Assembly: GCA_021234155.1 (NCBI GenBank)
Contig: JAJEKV010000006.1
Span: forward strand, 25,380,337-25,444,336
Direction: 5' to 3'
DNA: 64,000 nt
Source: Isoetes taiwanensis
Taxonomy: Eukaryota; Streptophyta; Lycopodiopsida; Isoetales; Isoetaceae
In this document: piece after piece, positions 11,650 to 22,889 of the stretch
How the letters are laid out: every line of letters begins with the position of its first letter
How positions within the stretch are numbered: the stretch's first letter is position 1
The notes under the pieces: model-generated
Databases searched by the model: none
The model's input: the letters and a program-made list of their open reading frames with translations, nothing else
Told to the model about the DNA's origin: nothing
Position numbers and translations under genes: made by a program

Positions 11650-14600
11650 GTCACAATACAAATGCCGCAAGTATCTCAACGGCATTGTCTCGGTAATATT
11701 TCCCGTGGGTCAAGTGTGCTTACTCAAGACCTTTCTCCTTGCTGTCCTAGGGTGGCGGCCCAGGTAGACCAAACATTTGTTGCCAGTTCCAAGGTACCTG
11801 GCTTTCTTTGTCTTGAGGAAGGAGCAGTATTGACGGACGGCCCGCTGGTGAATGGTGGGGTCCAAAGACTAGCGGAGCTTCATCGTTAGCCCCGACATTC
11901 GCCATTGAACCGTTGACTGGCGGGAAGGTGGTTGCACCGTGGATCGGGCCGAGAGCCGCCTCCATCCGGTCCTCTACCCTCGGCGGAGTTGGTTCAGTCG
12001 GGCCGCCCTCACGTTGGAAGTGTGGGAGTCGGCAAGACCTTTGCGCCTGCTCAAAAGCGAGGCGCATGTGCGCTCTTAATGATGATTAGAAGGACGCAAG
12101 ATTGGCGTGAAGGTATACCAGATACCTTCAGCCTAACCCTCATGGCTGGAGGTCTCTCAGGTGGGAATTTGGCAGGGACAAGGAGGGCGCAAATGCATGT
12201 GCACAACCTTGATGAGTGGCTTGAGGCCCGGGAGCAACAGGGCAAAGAAAGGCCAGAGGAAGAGCCCCGGAGATGCCGGAGAAACCACACATGGCTGATG
12301 TTGCCCACAACGGGGAAGTTGTTGTCCAAGGGGAGGACGATTTGATATGTAAGGGGAAATTGGTAAAAGATTTGAGTCGATTCGGGTACCGTTGCCGGGC
12401 TGGCTGTAAGGAACGTAGCTCCCCTCCTTGTTTCCCGCAAACCCAGTGTTCCTGGGTCGTGCGGTGAGAAGAGCAAGAAGAGGGAAGAGGAGGAGGCAAT
12501 GTCACGGTTCGAAGAGGAGGAAAGTCGGGCGGTGCGACCGCTGCTTGATAGAACTGCTAAATTTACGTCATGCAGGAGGTGGAAGAGTATAAAGTACCGA
12601 TAAGCGCAGGGCAGAGGTGGTGGACATGGGAGAGGAAGGTAAATATCTGAGCCCGATCATCGAGAGGAACGCGCTGGTTTTATATTGGTGGGGGTGCCGG
12701 AGAGGAAGCTGTATTACGCCGCCTTTCTGGATGTTTCGCTGACAATGTGTTTGGTGGTTGGCGAGGCGCTCGAGGCATTGTACACAAGGGGATGGTGGAA
12801 TTTCAAGCAAAATTGCAGGGCGGAGTAGTAGCTCTTAGAGAGGGGCTTCTCTAGATCATTTACATGTTCAGCCGAATGCGCTTTAGATGCAAAACTCTCG
12901 CTAGTGTCAACGCCGTAATAAAGAACTTCGGGTTGGAATCAAAACAGTTCAGAGGTGCTATGATTCTCTCGCGAAGGCTCTCCGCGGGAGCAAATTGCAC
13001 CGCTTTGAAGGCATTGCTCTACATCGCCTCTAAAAGATATGGGCAAGATGTAATTCATTGCGCACCTCGCACAACGTAACCGCAGATCATTGTCGGGCAA
13101 AGAACTCAGACAAATGTATGGTGCAGTGAGATGAAGACCGATCATGCTAGATAATAGAAACCCTTGCCCCGGGCATTCATTTACGCTCGTATCATGCGTG
13201 TAGATTTAGAACAATAACATTAATCCACACAAGAAGTGCAAGCTACAAACATATAAATTCGATAATGCAGCCTCTTGGTTTTCCCAATAACTCATCCTTT
13301 GTCTCGCTGGTTACTCCAAGGCCCTTCACACGCTAGGCCCCGAAATACTGCATTCACGCCGATGTAAGAATGGCCTCAGTTTTGGTACTCATCCCCGGTG
13401 TGATAAATCGATAGAGCGGTAGGGAAGCCGGAGGAAGGCTCGGGATGTACCTGGTGGGTGTTTGAGGATGGGAAGAGCAGAAAAGGGAAGGCCGGGATGA
13501 ATTTGTTTATGCGTCGGGTGTTACCTGTCATTTCCGCACTTTGTTTAATCTGTGATGCCTATTCATTTCGGCTGATGTTCAAGTGATCATGATTTCGATG
13601 TCATATAATGTGTAGATGTCTCTTGGCGGTTTGTATTCGCTTGTTTGCACATGTGCATTTAATGATCGGCCCTACTTCAGCGTGAGAATGATGGAGGATA
13701 TGGCTTGTGGTTTTAGGTGATTTATAATTAGTGATAGCTCCCTGTGAGGAGAATTCGTGAACCAATCCATTGTGGAATGTGCAGTAAAGAGAAGAGAACG
13801 AGATCCGGAGCGTCAAGCCAGAAGAGGCACAAGAGGTCAGAAGGACGCTGGTAATGCTGCCCAGAGCTTCGCTTGGCATTGTCTCACATATTAGACTGGA
13901 TTGAGGTTGCCCCGACACATTGCGTGCACATGGATGCTTGAGGAGGGTGCCTTGCAATGCCACCCAAATCTTTGCAGGCCCTCCCCAAGGAGTTATCCGG
14001 AGGCCAATTCGTCAGCCACCACCCCGACATGCCTCTTCCAAAGAGGAAGGCTTACGAGGACTAGCTCCGTCTCGCTTCGCATGTTCTTGTGTTTAAAGTG
14101 CCGTGGTTTGGAGTTCTCTCGTTGTAAATATGTTGCAACTATCTCGAAGTTATGGTGAAACAAAGAATGTAAATGCGGGAGACGTAAATATGAATATATG
14201 AATATAGCATGGTCCACAATTTCGCTTTCACATAATGGCAGCAGTACGTAGTTTGAATTTGCACCTTGAAATTTGTATGGGTCGATCGCAAAACAGGTCC
14301 CTCTATCCGCATAAAAAGAAGGAATATTTCTCCCATCAAGGGTCCCAATCGAAAAATGAAAACATCCCATTATATATCAAACCATATATAATACAAGAAT
14401 TTAAGCCTTGGCGGCCTTGGTTTTTTTTTTTTTTTTTTTTTTTTTGTTCTGGTTCGAAGTGTTTATTGCAGCTTTGGAAATTGAACCCAAATGTAGCCAT
14501 TGTTGCGTTGCCTATGGTGTAGGAGGCGCATGGCATAAGTCATGGGTGCTCCGCCTACATCATCGGCGTAGAGTAAAATGGAACTTTTTTTTTTTTTTGA

Positions 14601-15090
14601 GTATTAAGAGTAGATGCATACCCGATTTATGGTAGGAGTTCTTTGTAAACGACATTTCTTGTAGTTTGTGCTATGTTGCTGGCGTTCTGAGGCATTTATA
14701 TGGGAATAAATGCGTCTCTCTGTGTTGCTGGATTGGTGATATAAAAATGTACTGCTTTTTCATTCCATTAATGAGAAAACTTAGCAACTTCATTTTGCAT
14801 CTAATTGGTAGAGTAACTATGCTCGTCCACTTGTTTGTCAAAGGTGCAATTTCATATGACTGATGTTAATCTCAATTTACTCTCAATACATGTTGCAATA
14901 AATAAATTCATATGGTAGTTGATAAATGGGGGTTTATGTTTGTGTAATTATTTTTCCTTTGTGCAATGACAGTCTGCATGTAGTAAGTTTGAAAGGAGCA
15001 GATAGGTCCAGCATTCTCAGAATTTAACTCATAGAAATACATTGCGGCATATTTGCCTTGTTCTACATTGCCTATTATTTGACATGCACC
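11650..15090. other. No recognisable gene; poly-T tracts
   Basis: Open frames up to about 140 codons exist at 11.9-12.5 kb on both strands but overlap each other and show no family motif. A 25-base T run at 14421-14445 and a 14-base run at 14585-14598 could be poly(A) tails of minus-strand retro-insertions. I could not find matching target duplications. Confidence 0.35.
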
Positions 15091-15099
15091 AAGTAGGCC

Positions 15100-15760
15100 T
15101 GTCTAAGATGTTGCAGTAGAATTGAATGGCATAGGCATGACTCCCTAAAAGTTATCAAATGCATTACTTACAGTTACATCTGATTTAATTTCACTACCAA
15201 CAATACCAGCTGGAGCTACCTCCCGTTGTCCAGTGCTCCGCAATTTTGCATATGCATCCAAAATACCAAGGTTTGTTACTTTGTCAGGAGTTCATCCTGG
15301 CAGCTGCATTTGCACAAACAGATCTACTGCCTTCTTACTATGATTGTTATGAGTATAGGCTGTGATCATTGTTGTCGAGGATATCAAACTCCGAGTACAC
15401 ATATTATTAAACACATTTTGCACTTGTTCTAAACTTCTACATTTCCATACTCCGAGTAGACATATTATAAACACATTTTATGCCTGTTGTAGTTTCTGCA
15501 TTTTCCATAAATATCCAAAGATTTCTATTGCGGCTTATCTTTGGCAATTTTGCACAAAGACATCTACTGCCTTTTACTATGATTTTTATGAGCATAGGTT
15601 GTGATAACAGTTATCCAGGACAACAAACTCCAAGTAGATATATTATCAAACACATTTTGCACTTGTTCTAAACTTCTGCATTTTCCATACTCCGAGTAGA
15701 CATATTATAAACACATTTTGTGCCCGTTCTAGTTTCTATATTTTTTATAAAAATCCAAAC
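15100..15760 (-). pseudogene. PPR-protein pseudogene fragment, internally duplicated
   Basis: On the minus strand 15292-15474 reads CRSLEQVQNVFNNM, then RSLISSTTMITAYT and KKAVDLFVQM. These are the A and B helices of a plant pentatricopeptide repeat of the PLS type (typical 'KCGSxEDAxxVFDxMxxRDVVSWTxMIxAYxxxGxxxEALxLFxxM'). A second copy at about 15530-15680 reads VFDNISTWSLLSWITVITTY. The two copies share a ~238-bp direct repeat. A further decayed piece near 15130-15230 (SEIKSDVTVSNAL) fits a PPR linker. Stops and frame breaks show a pseudogene. Such proteins normally act in organelle RNA editing and processing. Confidence 0.7.
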
Positions 15761-15770
15761 AAAAATTATC
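15303..15770. repeat. Two-copy direct repeat, period about 238 bp
   Basis: The block beginning near CAAACTCC(G/A)AGTA at 15385 recurs at 15623, with related sequence on both sides (ACATATTATAAACACATTTT also repeats within each copy). It duplicates PPR coding sequence, so it may reflect either the internal PPR repeat or a later tandem duplication. Confidence 0.75.
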
Positions 15771-15799
15771 TGCGTAACATAACTCTCACTCCATTTTCA

Positions 15800-16620
15800 T
15801 GCAGAAAAAAATTCAAGTCGTTAACAGAGGCTATTGCTCAATTTAATAATTTCTAGACAATGCGGTCACATCGTTTCTGGGTCAGGTTGCTTATTTGACC
15901 AAACGTAAGAACAGAGAAAGCTTGAACTAGTCTATTTTCTTTTTTGCCAGTTGAACAATAATCATTGCGAGGCTTCGGAACAAAACTGAAGAGCTCTGTT
16001 TCTGAAACTGTATTTTTGCACACAGCATGGTTTTGTTTTGACCCAAATCGGAAATAGCCAGTTCAAGAATCGATGGGCTCATGTCTTTCAGGATACAAAT
16101 CTGAAGACGGAGGTTTGAGGACGAATTTACTTCTGTATCTTAGTAAGATGTAGAACCCCCTTTTTGGTAATCTCTGCAGTCTTCTTCTAGAAGCCCTGTT
16201 GAAGCTTTTGTTTGACGATTTTGAGGCTACTTAATCTTCAAAATACTACAGTGTTGGACGTATTTAAATACCTCTGGAGATCTTCTCTTCTACATGCTCC
16301 TTTCTTCTGCTATGATGTCGGCACACATCGGAGGAGAATATTTTGGAGAACCCATTATTCTTGCCCGAGCTTTTTTGGATCCGACCTAGTTCTTGGGTCG
16401 GATTCTGATTTTTCCAGCAATGGATCCCAGGCTGGACAGACGAGCTTCTCTGCTTTGCTCTAACACAAGGCCCCCAAAAATTAACTCGCATTCATAATCA
16501 TGATGGAAACTGGTATAAGAGTGGTTTTTACTACATGTAATTCAGAATGTCAAGGAAAACTATATGGCTTTCATAATCACTACTAGTATGATCATAGTTC
16601 TTATACTAATTTTACATCTA
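15800..16620. other. No gene recognised
   Basis: Only short frames without motifs lie here. Nothing can be assigned. Confidence 0.3.
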
Positions 16621-16628
16621 ACAGTAGT

Positions 16629-16654
16629 TAAGTCGTATTTAATTAAAGTGGGAC
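16629..16654 (+). repeat. Left arm of a 26-bp exact inverted repeat
   Basis: The 26 bases here, containing GTCGTATTTAATTAAAGTGG, are the exact reverse complement of 20606-20631. The match stops abruptly on both sides. The arms bound 4.0 kb that holds the hairpin array and related hairpins. They could be the ends of a transposon or two inverted copies of a short repeat. No target duplication is visible. Confidence 0.7.
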
Positions 16655-17389
16655 TCATTCCATTCCCATTTTTTTTCGGAACCCTGTTAATTTACACAAA
16701 AAGAAGCACCTCGACCCGAAAACTGGCCATAATTGGAATTTTTGTCTATTAGTGTGCATCCAAGCTTTTCTTCCAGTTTGTCCGAACCACGTGTCGAGAA
16801 CAAGAACAATGCAACGCAAACATGCATTAGACCTATCAAGTTCTAATTGAAAAAAATTCTTAGTTAAACATTTTGGCTCTATTTTCTTAGGTGGGTAGAC
16901 AATAGATCACAAATTCCAACAAAAATTATGCAAATCGTTTACTTAATCACCCAAAAATACTAGTTTTGAGATACCTTATATTCATAAATGGGCTCATTAC
17001 AATATATATTACAATTGGGTGAAGAGACCACGGTGGTGTCATGATGGGCACAATCATTACACCCTCTTCACACATGAACCACCTAGTGCAAAGGGCGTGG
17101 AGCTCTCTCCTAGTCCGCAGCAACTTTACGCACGATAGAAATTTGTATGAGGAGTTCCTTTATGGGCCACGTGCTTGTATGTCCAACTGATGTCACCACC
17201 CTCTTCTCGGCACCTTTCTTTAATGAAATGATCTTTTCATTGCTCCCAAGCATGTACTATTTGGTCGTGATAAGGACTGCAAGAGACAAAATCAAATTAG
17301 TCGAGTGATGCTACATGCAATAAAAATAAAATAAAACATAGTTCTTAGGGCCATTTTTGAAAAATACAGGCATGAGAAAGGCAAAACAA

Positions 17390-17850
17390 AGGGGAAAAAA
17401 CGCAGGTTTTGGGTTGGGAAGGCCTTTCGACTTCAAGTCGAGAAAGGCGTTTCAAAGCGAAAAATGCAAGTTTTAGAGTTGAAGGCCTTTCCATTTCGCG
17501 AAGTCGAGAAAGGCGGCTCAAAGCTTAAAAACGCAGGTTTTATGGGTGAAGGCCTTTCGACTCGCGAAATGAAAAGGCGTACTCAAAAGCGAAAAACGCA
17601 GGTTTTAGAAGGTTCGATTTCGCTGAAATGAAAAGCACTCAAAAACAGAACGCAGGTTTTATGGGTCAGGCCTTTCTCGACTCAGCGAGTCGAAAGGCCT
17701 CTGAACCCTAAAACCTACGCTTACGGCTTTGAGTCGCTTTCTCGACTACATTTGCCGAAAGGCAGCAAACAAAAAAAAATGTCTGTTTTGAGGGCCTTTC
17801 TCGACTCGCAAGTCGAAAAAGGCAACTCAGAGTAAAAAAAGGGCAATTTC
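17390..17850. repeat. Tandem array of ~65-bp hairpin-containing units
   Basis: Units start with (A)nCGCAGGTTTT at 17401, about 17465, 17532, 17597 and 17651, with spacings of 64, 67, 65 and 54. Each unit carries an inverted repeat of the form GCCTTTCTCGACT, loop, AGTCGAGAAAGGC, then a CTCAAAGC spacer. Near 17700 a unit appears in the opposite orientation (AAAACCTACG), and a last degenerate hairpin lies at 17790-17823. The array is CpG-rich compared with its surroundings. Confidence 0.85.
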
Positions 17851-18405
17851 AAAGCTCAGAGTCCAAGAAGGTCGAAAATGAATAACCTTCAAACATCCTA
17901 TGTATTTTCTATGAAAAAATACCCTCCCCATAAATTTCCTACGTATTTTCCATAAAAAATAGACCCTCCCCATGTATTATCTAATGGACACATATCCAAT
18001 GGACCCTCCCCCTTTCTAATGGACCATACCATATAGCTTGGTGGAGAGGGGGCCATTGGGCTCATATTTAGCTATGTAAAGAGTAATGCCTAATGCACAT
18101 GTAAATAGCAACATATGCACCTATAATAAACATTATAACCTACTATGCATTAAATCTATTAATAAGCATTAGACCTATATATTAATATGTACTTGTCCCT
18201 ATTTTGTGTCTTGAACCTTCAAAATGGGTTACACAAGGTGTAAATTATATCATGATCTTCGCAAAGTTAAATTTTTACCTTAGAATAAGAATATATGCCT
18301 AGAAAACGTGCACCATGGCAATATAATGTTTAACGTGTGAACATAGTAGCACACACATGAAAAGAGGAAATTGGGACACGTCAAAATATAATCCTATATT
18401 ATTAG

Positions 18406-18577
18406 TATTTATTTTACACTTTCTTTTTCAACGTATTGTTTTACCCTTTTTTTCTAATACCACGCCTTTTTTTCCCGCCCATGCTTGAATTTTAAAATCA
18501 TTTATTTTACACTTTCTTTTACCCCTTTTTTTCTAATACCCCGCCTTTTTTTCCCGCCCATAGTTGAATTTTAAACT
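18406..18577. repeat. Two-copy tandem repeat, period about 79 bp
   Basis: The segment TTTATTTTACACTTTCTTTT, a T-run, CTAATACC(A/C)CGCC, a T-run, CCCGCCCAT and TTGAATTTTAAA occurs twice in a row, differing mainly by length in the pyrimidine tracts. Confidence 0.85.
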
Positions 18578-18949
18578 TTGGTACATACCTTTGAGACAGA
18601 AGTTCTTTTTGTACCACTTGGAAGAAGCTCCCCAACGCCATAGCTCCCACCGGCATGCCTTGATCCTCAAAACCTGGAACCAAGGAACACGCCAACGAGA
18701 TTTAAGCTCCTGATCAAATGGGCGTGGGAAGGCAATCGAGCATTCCTTTCTTAATTCCACCGATTCTGCTCGCTTTCAAGAACATACCTTACCGCGTGTC
18801 TAGCTATGGCGGCCTCGGACGAAAAATGTTGATGTCACTAATCGGAGCTGCATTTTGAGCGAAGTTCATGGGGATCCGATGTTCATGGGGATCCGTTCGA
18901 TCCGGCGCATTTCTTCCACGACAAGGACAAAGGTCGGGGTAAAGGGGAT

Positions 18950-19075
18950 ACGAAAGCATGGCTATGGCGAGGGGCTGGGCTATGGAGGAGGAAAGGGATA
19001 CCTGAGGAGGCGGTGGCTATGGAGGAGGTCCCGGCTATGGAGGATCAAGCTGAGGAGGCTATGGAGGACGCTTTT
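18950..19075 (+). pseudogene. Glycine-rich protein fragment (GYGG repeats)
   Basis: Allowing small frame changes, the plus strand reads HGYGEGLGYGGGKGY and then GGYGGGPGYGGSS, a stop, and GGYGG. This is typical of the glycine-rich tail of plant RNA-binding or cell-wall glycine-rich proteins. There are stops in frame and no RRM domain nearby. Low-complexity sequence limits the identification. Confidence 0.45.
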
Positions 19076-19640
19076 GCACTATCTTTGCAGGCAATGGACA
19101 AGTAAAGGTAATAAAATCTCTATTGGCTAATCTGCGCATAAGAACGATTTCGGTTTACCAAAGCCATTTCAAATCTTCCCGAATTACGAAGCTATTGTGA
19201 TAGAAGCCGGTTCGCAACACCAAAATAAGAAGCTATTGTGGTAGAAGCCCGCGCGTAGACACCAAAATAAGAGCAAAGGACGAGCACGCCAAGAAATAGG
19301 GGGATTGCTTTGAGTCGGATTTGATCTTCATGCGCTGAGAATCAAGAAATATCGTTATCGGTGGATTTGGCTTCTGTTTCAATTTTATCGTCTGCTGATT
19401 CCACAAGTCGCTGTATTCTTCTCACCTAATTCAGACACAAAAAGGAGCGGAATGGGTCGGAATCATCACAGGAACGCCTGTGCCCAGCCCAGCTCTTTGA
19501 TTTTGGGCCTATGCCCCAGCTCTGCCATGCCGCCCACGACTCCATGCTGGACACGACTCCATGCTGAACAGAGCCTTTGAACAGAGACTCCATGCCGCCC
19601 AAGACTCCATGCCCTTGATTATGACTGCTTTCTTGAGAAT

Positions 19641-19748
19641 CCGGCCGCTCCCTTATCTCTTATCTGCTAAATCTTCAAAGCTCACGAATACGAGGAGCAG
19701 CACTGCTTCGGCCGCTCCCTTATCTCTTATCTGCCAGAAATTCAAAGG
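19641..19748. repeat. Direct repeat, period about 71 bp
   Basis: CGGCCGCTCCCTTATCTCTT and the following ATCTGC occur at 19641 and 19712, each followed by a (T/G)AAATNTTCAAAG-like word that recurs a third time near 19768. GACTCCATGC is also repeated four times just upstream (19539-19613). Confidence 0.75.
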
Positions 19749-19867
19749 TGCTCCGGTTGCTTTCTGCTAAAATTTCAAAGGTTAAAAAATAGATAGGTTC
19801 TAGACCAGTTTGAGGCCAGTAGTTGTAGTTGTTGCTGTAGTGTTCGTCCTTCTATGGGGAACTAGGC

Positions 19868-19891
19868 ATTCTCGACTCAGTAGTCGAGAAT
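19868..19891. repeat. Perfect hairpin, 10-bp arms
   Basis: ATTCTCGACT, loop CAGT, AGTCGAGAAT. The stem core is the same as in the array at 17.39-17.85 kb. Confidence 0.9.
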
Positions 19892-20080
19892 GGAGGCAGT
19901 TGTGGTGTTTGTATATGGAGCGATGCCCTTTCACTTTGCTACAAGATGTGGAAATGTGGAAGCAATGAGTATGTTATGTGATTTACCACTGATCCACTCA
20001 TTTCCAGTTCCCCCCGGTTTATAAGCATCAACTGTACGCTCCATCAAAATGGTGTTTTCCATCAAAATGGTGTTTTCCAA

Positions 20081-20102
20081 TTCTCGACTCACTAGTCGAG
20101 AA
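20081..20102. repeat. Perfect hairpin, 9-bp arms
   Basis: TTCTCGACT, loop CACT, AGTCGAGAA. Same core as 19868-19891. Immediately upstream the 18-base word CCATCAAAATGGTGTTTT is tandemly duplicated (20041-20078). Confidence 0.9.
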
Positions 20103-20224
20103 GAGGAGAATGATTTATATTTTTTTTATTAGTTATTTATTTAATTAAATTAATTAAATTATTGTATAATTAATTAAATTAATTATTACTTATATTTTGA
20201 TAATATGTATTTTTAATCTCAATA

Positions 20225-20465
20225 GATACGCCCCTTCCCTTCTTCTCCCTTGCCCCTTGCCCCTTTGCCCTTGCCCCTTGCCCCTTCTTCTCCCTTGCCC
20301 TTCCCCTTGCCCCTTGCCCCTTTGCCCTTGCCCTTGCCCTTCCCCTTCCCCTGCCCTTGCCCCTTGCCCCCTTCCCCTTGCCCTTCTTCTCCCTTGCCCC
20401 CTTCCCCTTGCCCCTCTTCTCCCTCCCTTTCTCCTCCCGATCTTCCCCTTCCCCTCCCCTTTCGA
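20225..20465. repeat. C/T-only minisatellite (CCCTTGCCC type)
   Basis: About 240 bases are almost entirely C and T with a few G, built of variants of CCCCTTGCCC and CTTCTCC. The minus strand therefore has many runs of three or four G spaced by two to six bases, which fits G-quadruplex formation. Just left (20108-20200) is an AT-only stretch of TTAATTAAA words. Confidence 0.85.
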
Positions 20466-20605
20466 TCTCACCTGGCTCAACTTTCTCAACTATTTATTTG
20501 GAAATTCTGTAAGAAAATATTATGAACCAGTCCTTGTTATATGATGTGAAATTTTGATGTCAATATGAGTCCCATTTTCAGTCCGAGTCCCAAAATTCAA
20601 GATTT

Positions 20606-20631
20606 GTCCCACTTTAATTAAATACGACTTA
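20606..20631 (-). repeat. Right arm of a 26-bp exact inverted repeat
   Basis: Exact reverse complement of 16629-16654. The interior next to this arm repeats the word TGGGACT when read on the minus strand. Confidence 0.7.
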
Positions 20632-20649
20632 GTTTCTTAAAATTATTAC

Positions 20650-22800
20650 AAGTTTAGGAGGTGGTTCTTAAGCGTGCATTGTCAATATTATAATTTAAGA
20701 TGATTTTACATATTAGTTATCACCATCATGTATAGTTTTTTAACTAGTTTTAATCCGCCTAAGTTTTTGAAAAACCATGTTTGATTTTGCAAGTGTGCTA
20801 TGGTTTTTGTCACATGCTTATTTACTATGCTTGTAAGCAATCTATTATGTTGGTTTATGTGGTTGTTTTTTTAATATACTTGTTTCAATCCTTAATGTCG
20901 CTACTGACTTTGAGCATACTTTTTTATGTTAACTAGTAATTCCGACTATTGTATCTAATTTTGTCATGCTTTTAGAGCGTGATCCTTAATTGTAATTATA
21001 AACTTAAATTATTTTCATCGAATTTTTTTTCTGGTTGCATGGATTCTATGCTTTGTTTCTTGTTTCCTACCATTATATGTAGTGAAGCAGCCTTAAGCAG
21101 CTTTATATCAGCATCAAGCAGTCTCCTCGAGCAACTATGTCAAATTCTTTCACTACCATTATGTATCATTTCATTATGATAAGGGGCTTGTAATGTCCAA
21201 TGTAAAACTCTAAATAATGTTGAGCATAAGACTTTGATATTCCTGAGCACTGTTAAACTTTGAGATGTGATGTGGAATGGCAAGAGGGAGGCCATTCCAT
21301 TTGTGGCAGGGCTTGCTGGCTACCGCCACCATCAACAACACAAGGTAAGCAATGAAATTGGATTCAATGACGGATTTAGACTTCGATTATGCCAAGCAAC
21401 TCGAATTCAGGTTTTGATTCAAGTTTTGTGCTTCAGTGATGGTGCTTCAGCCAGGTTTTGTGCTTCAGCAATGATGCATTTTTGACGAGGTTTTGGAGCT
21501 CACTATGGCATCTCCAGCTTCTTATACCCACCATATCCACCATAGCCACAACAGGGGTTCAAAAATCCAGCTCCAGCAATCATAGCCACAACAGGGTTTT
21601 TTAAGGCAGGTAACAGATCATTCAAGAATGCAGATTTTCACTCAGGTAACATGTTGTAAGATGTCATTCAAGAATGTTGTACTCATTTTTCATTCTTGAA
21701 TAGAATGGTCGCCACATGGCGACCTCCCATTGGATAATAAACTAGAATGAATAGCAACTTACCTTGATGTATGGATAGGAAAATATAGTGGTGAATCCAT
21801 GATACCTTCTCCATCCTCATTTCCAAGCTTATTTTTGAAGTACATACTACTTAGCCAAACCAAAATTTTAAAATCTCAAGAAAGTATATTGATCTTGAAC
21901 GATGAAAATTTTAGACTCAAACAATATTCATATGCATTGTATCATCTAGCATTAAAATTTTAGATGTTCAAATAAGTAACTTCGGGTAGGCAACAACTTA
22001 GAACAACATGCCGCACTAAAATTCAATAAGCGAGACTTACTGTAGCAAAGGGAAAATGCAAAAACAAGCTGCAACGACTTGTTTCAACATCTTGTCTATG
22101 CAAAAAAATGTATCTAATTTTTCGATATCATTGACCACCATCTGTACCCTAGTTTCTTTTTACGACAATTGTGGCTTCGGCCCTAAATATAGAACCCCTT
22201 ACAAGGATTGACTTGTATTCTAAAACTTCACCTCCAGGAACATCCACAAGCAATTGAATCCCTTGGAGCCATCGTTGTCCACAATGGGGCTGGTTTGGAA
22301 CGGGTGCATGTAGAGGGTTTTTTTGTTCTCCCTCTTGGGGTCTCTCTTCGAACCCTTGAGGGAACCCTCTATACGCAAGCTCTCGGCCATTTCAGAGGCA
22401 GGGAGTCCGCCAAAATATAAACGCTACAGATTTAGTAGGGTTTAAGTATCGGGATACCAAACAGCTCCGTCTGTTAATCCATTGTTCAAAGGGTAGCTCA
22501 TTGTCCCAAGAAATCCCTTCGAAAAGGAAAAATGGACATCCACCACACGGATGTGCTAACCCCCAAATTTCCCCCTTTCTCGACGTAGGGACACAATGGG
22601 AAAATGGCATGTTCCCCATTTCGGCCACTTTAGCAAGCTCGGAATGGGGTTTTGACTTTGCGCATGAGTTCAAAGGATCACATTTACTCTAGGGACAAGC
22701 TATTATGACCAATAGAACCAAACTCGATTCGCTACGGGCAACTAGTCGACCTTTCGCTACACAATCACCTCGCATGTGTGTTTGACAACTTTTGCCATGC
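20650..22800. other. No gene recognised
   Basis: Mostly AT-rich intergenic sequence with short frames. A short repeated word (CATAGCCACAACAGGG) occurs twice at 21540-21600 and ATTCAAGAATG three times at 21620-21680. Confidence 0.35.
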
Positions 22801-22808
22801 TGGTGTCG

Positions 22809-22882
22809 AGTTTCTTTTATCCTAGAGGTAGCATAGAACGTGAACAGTTTCTTTTATCCTAGAGGTAGCATAGAACGTGAAC
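22809..22882. repeat. Perfect 37-bp tandem duplication
   Basis: AGTTTCTTTTATCCTAGAGG and the next 17 bases are repeated without a mismatch at 22809-22845 and 22846-22882. It must be recent. Confidence 0.95.
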
Positions 22883-22889
22883 ACGTAGA

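Noticed and set aside
11747-12505. Long frames (106-141 codons) on both strands upstream of the LINE RT
   Set aside because: They overlap each other in several frames, and none shows an endonuclease or gag motif. Likely chance in GC-rich decayed DNA.
14408-14635. Frames with poly-Phe or poly-Lys
   Set aside because: Produced by the T runs at 14421-14445 and 14585-14598.
16564-16752. Hydrophobic 62-codon frame resembling a small membrane protein
   Set aside because: AT-rich sequence yields Ile/Leu/Phe by composition, and it overlaps the left arm of the 26-bp inverted repeat. No support as a gene.
17390-17850. CRISPR-like array (regular repeats with spacers)
   Set aside because: The whole ~65-bp unit is repeated, including the supposed spacers, and the host is clearly eukaryotic. 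It is a satellite with hairpins.
20190-20544. Frames of 91-115 codons rich in Pro-Leu or Gly-Lys-Arg
   Set aside because: Low-complexity translation of the C/T minisatellite.
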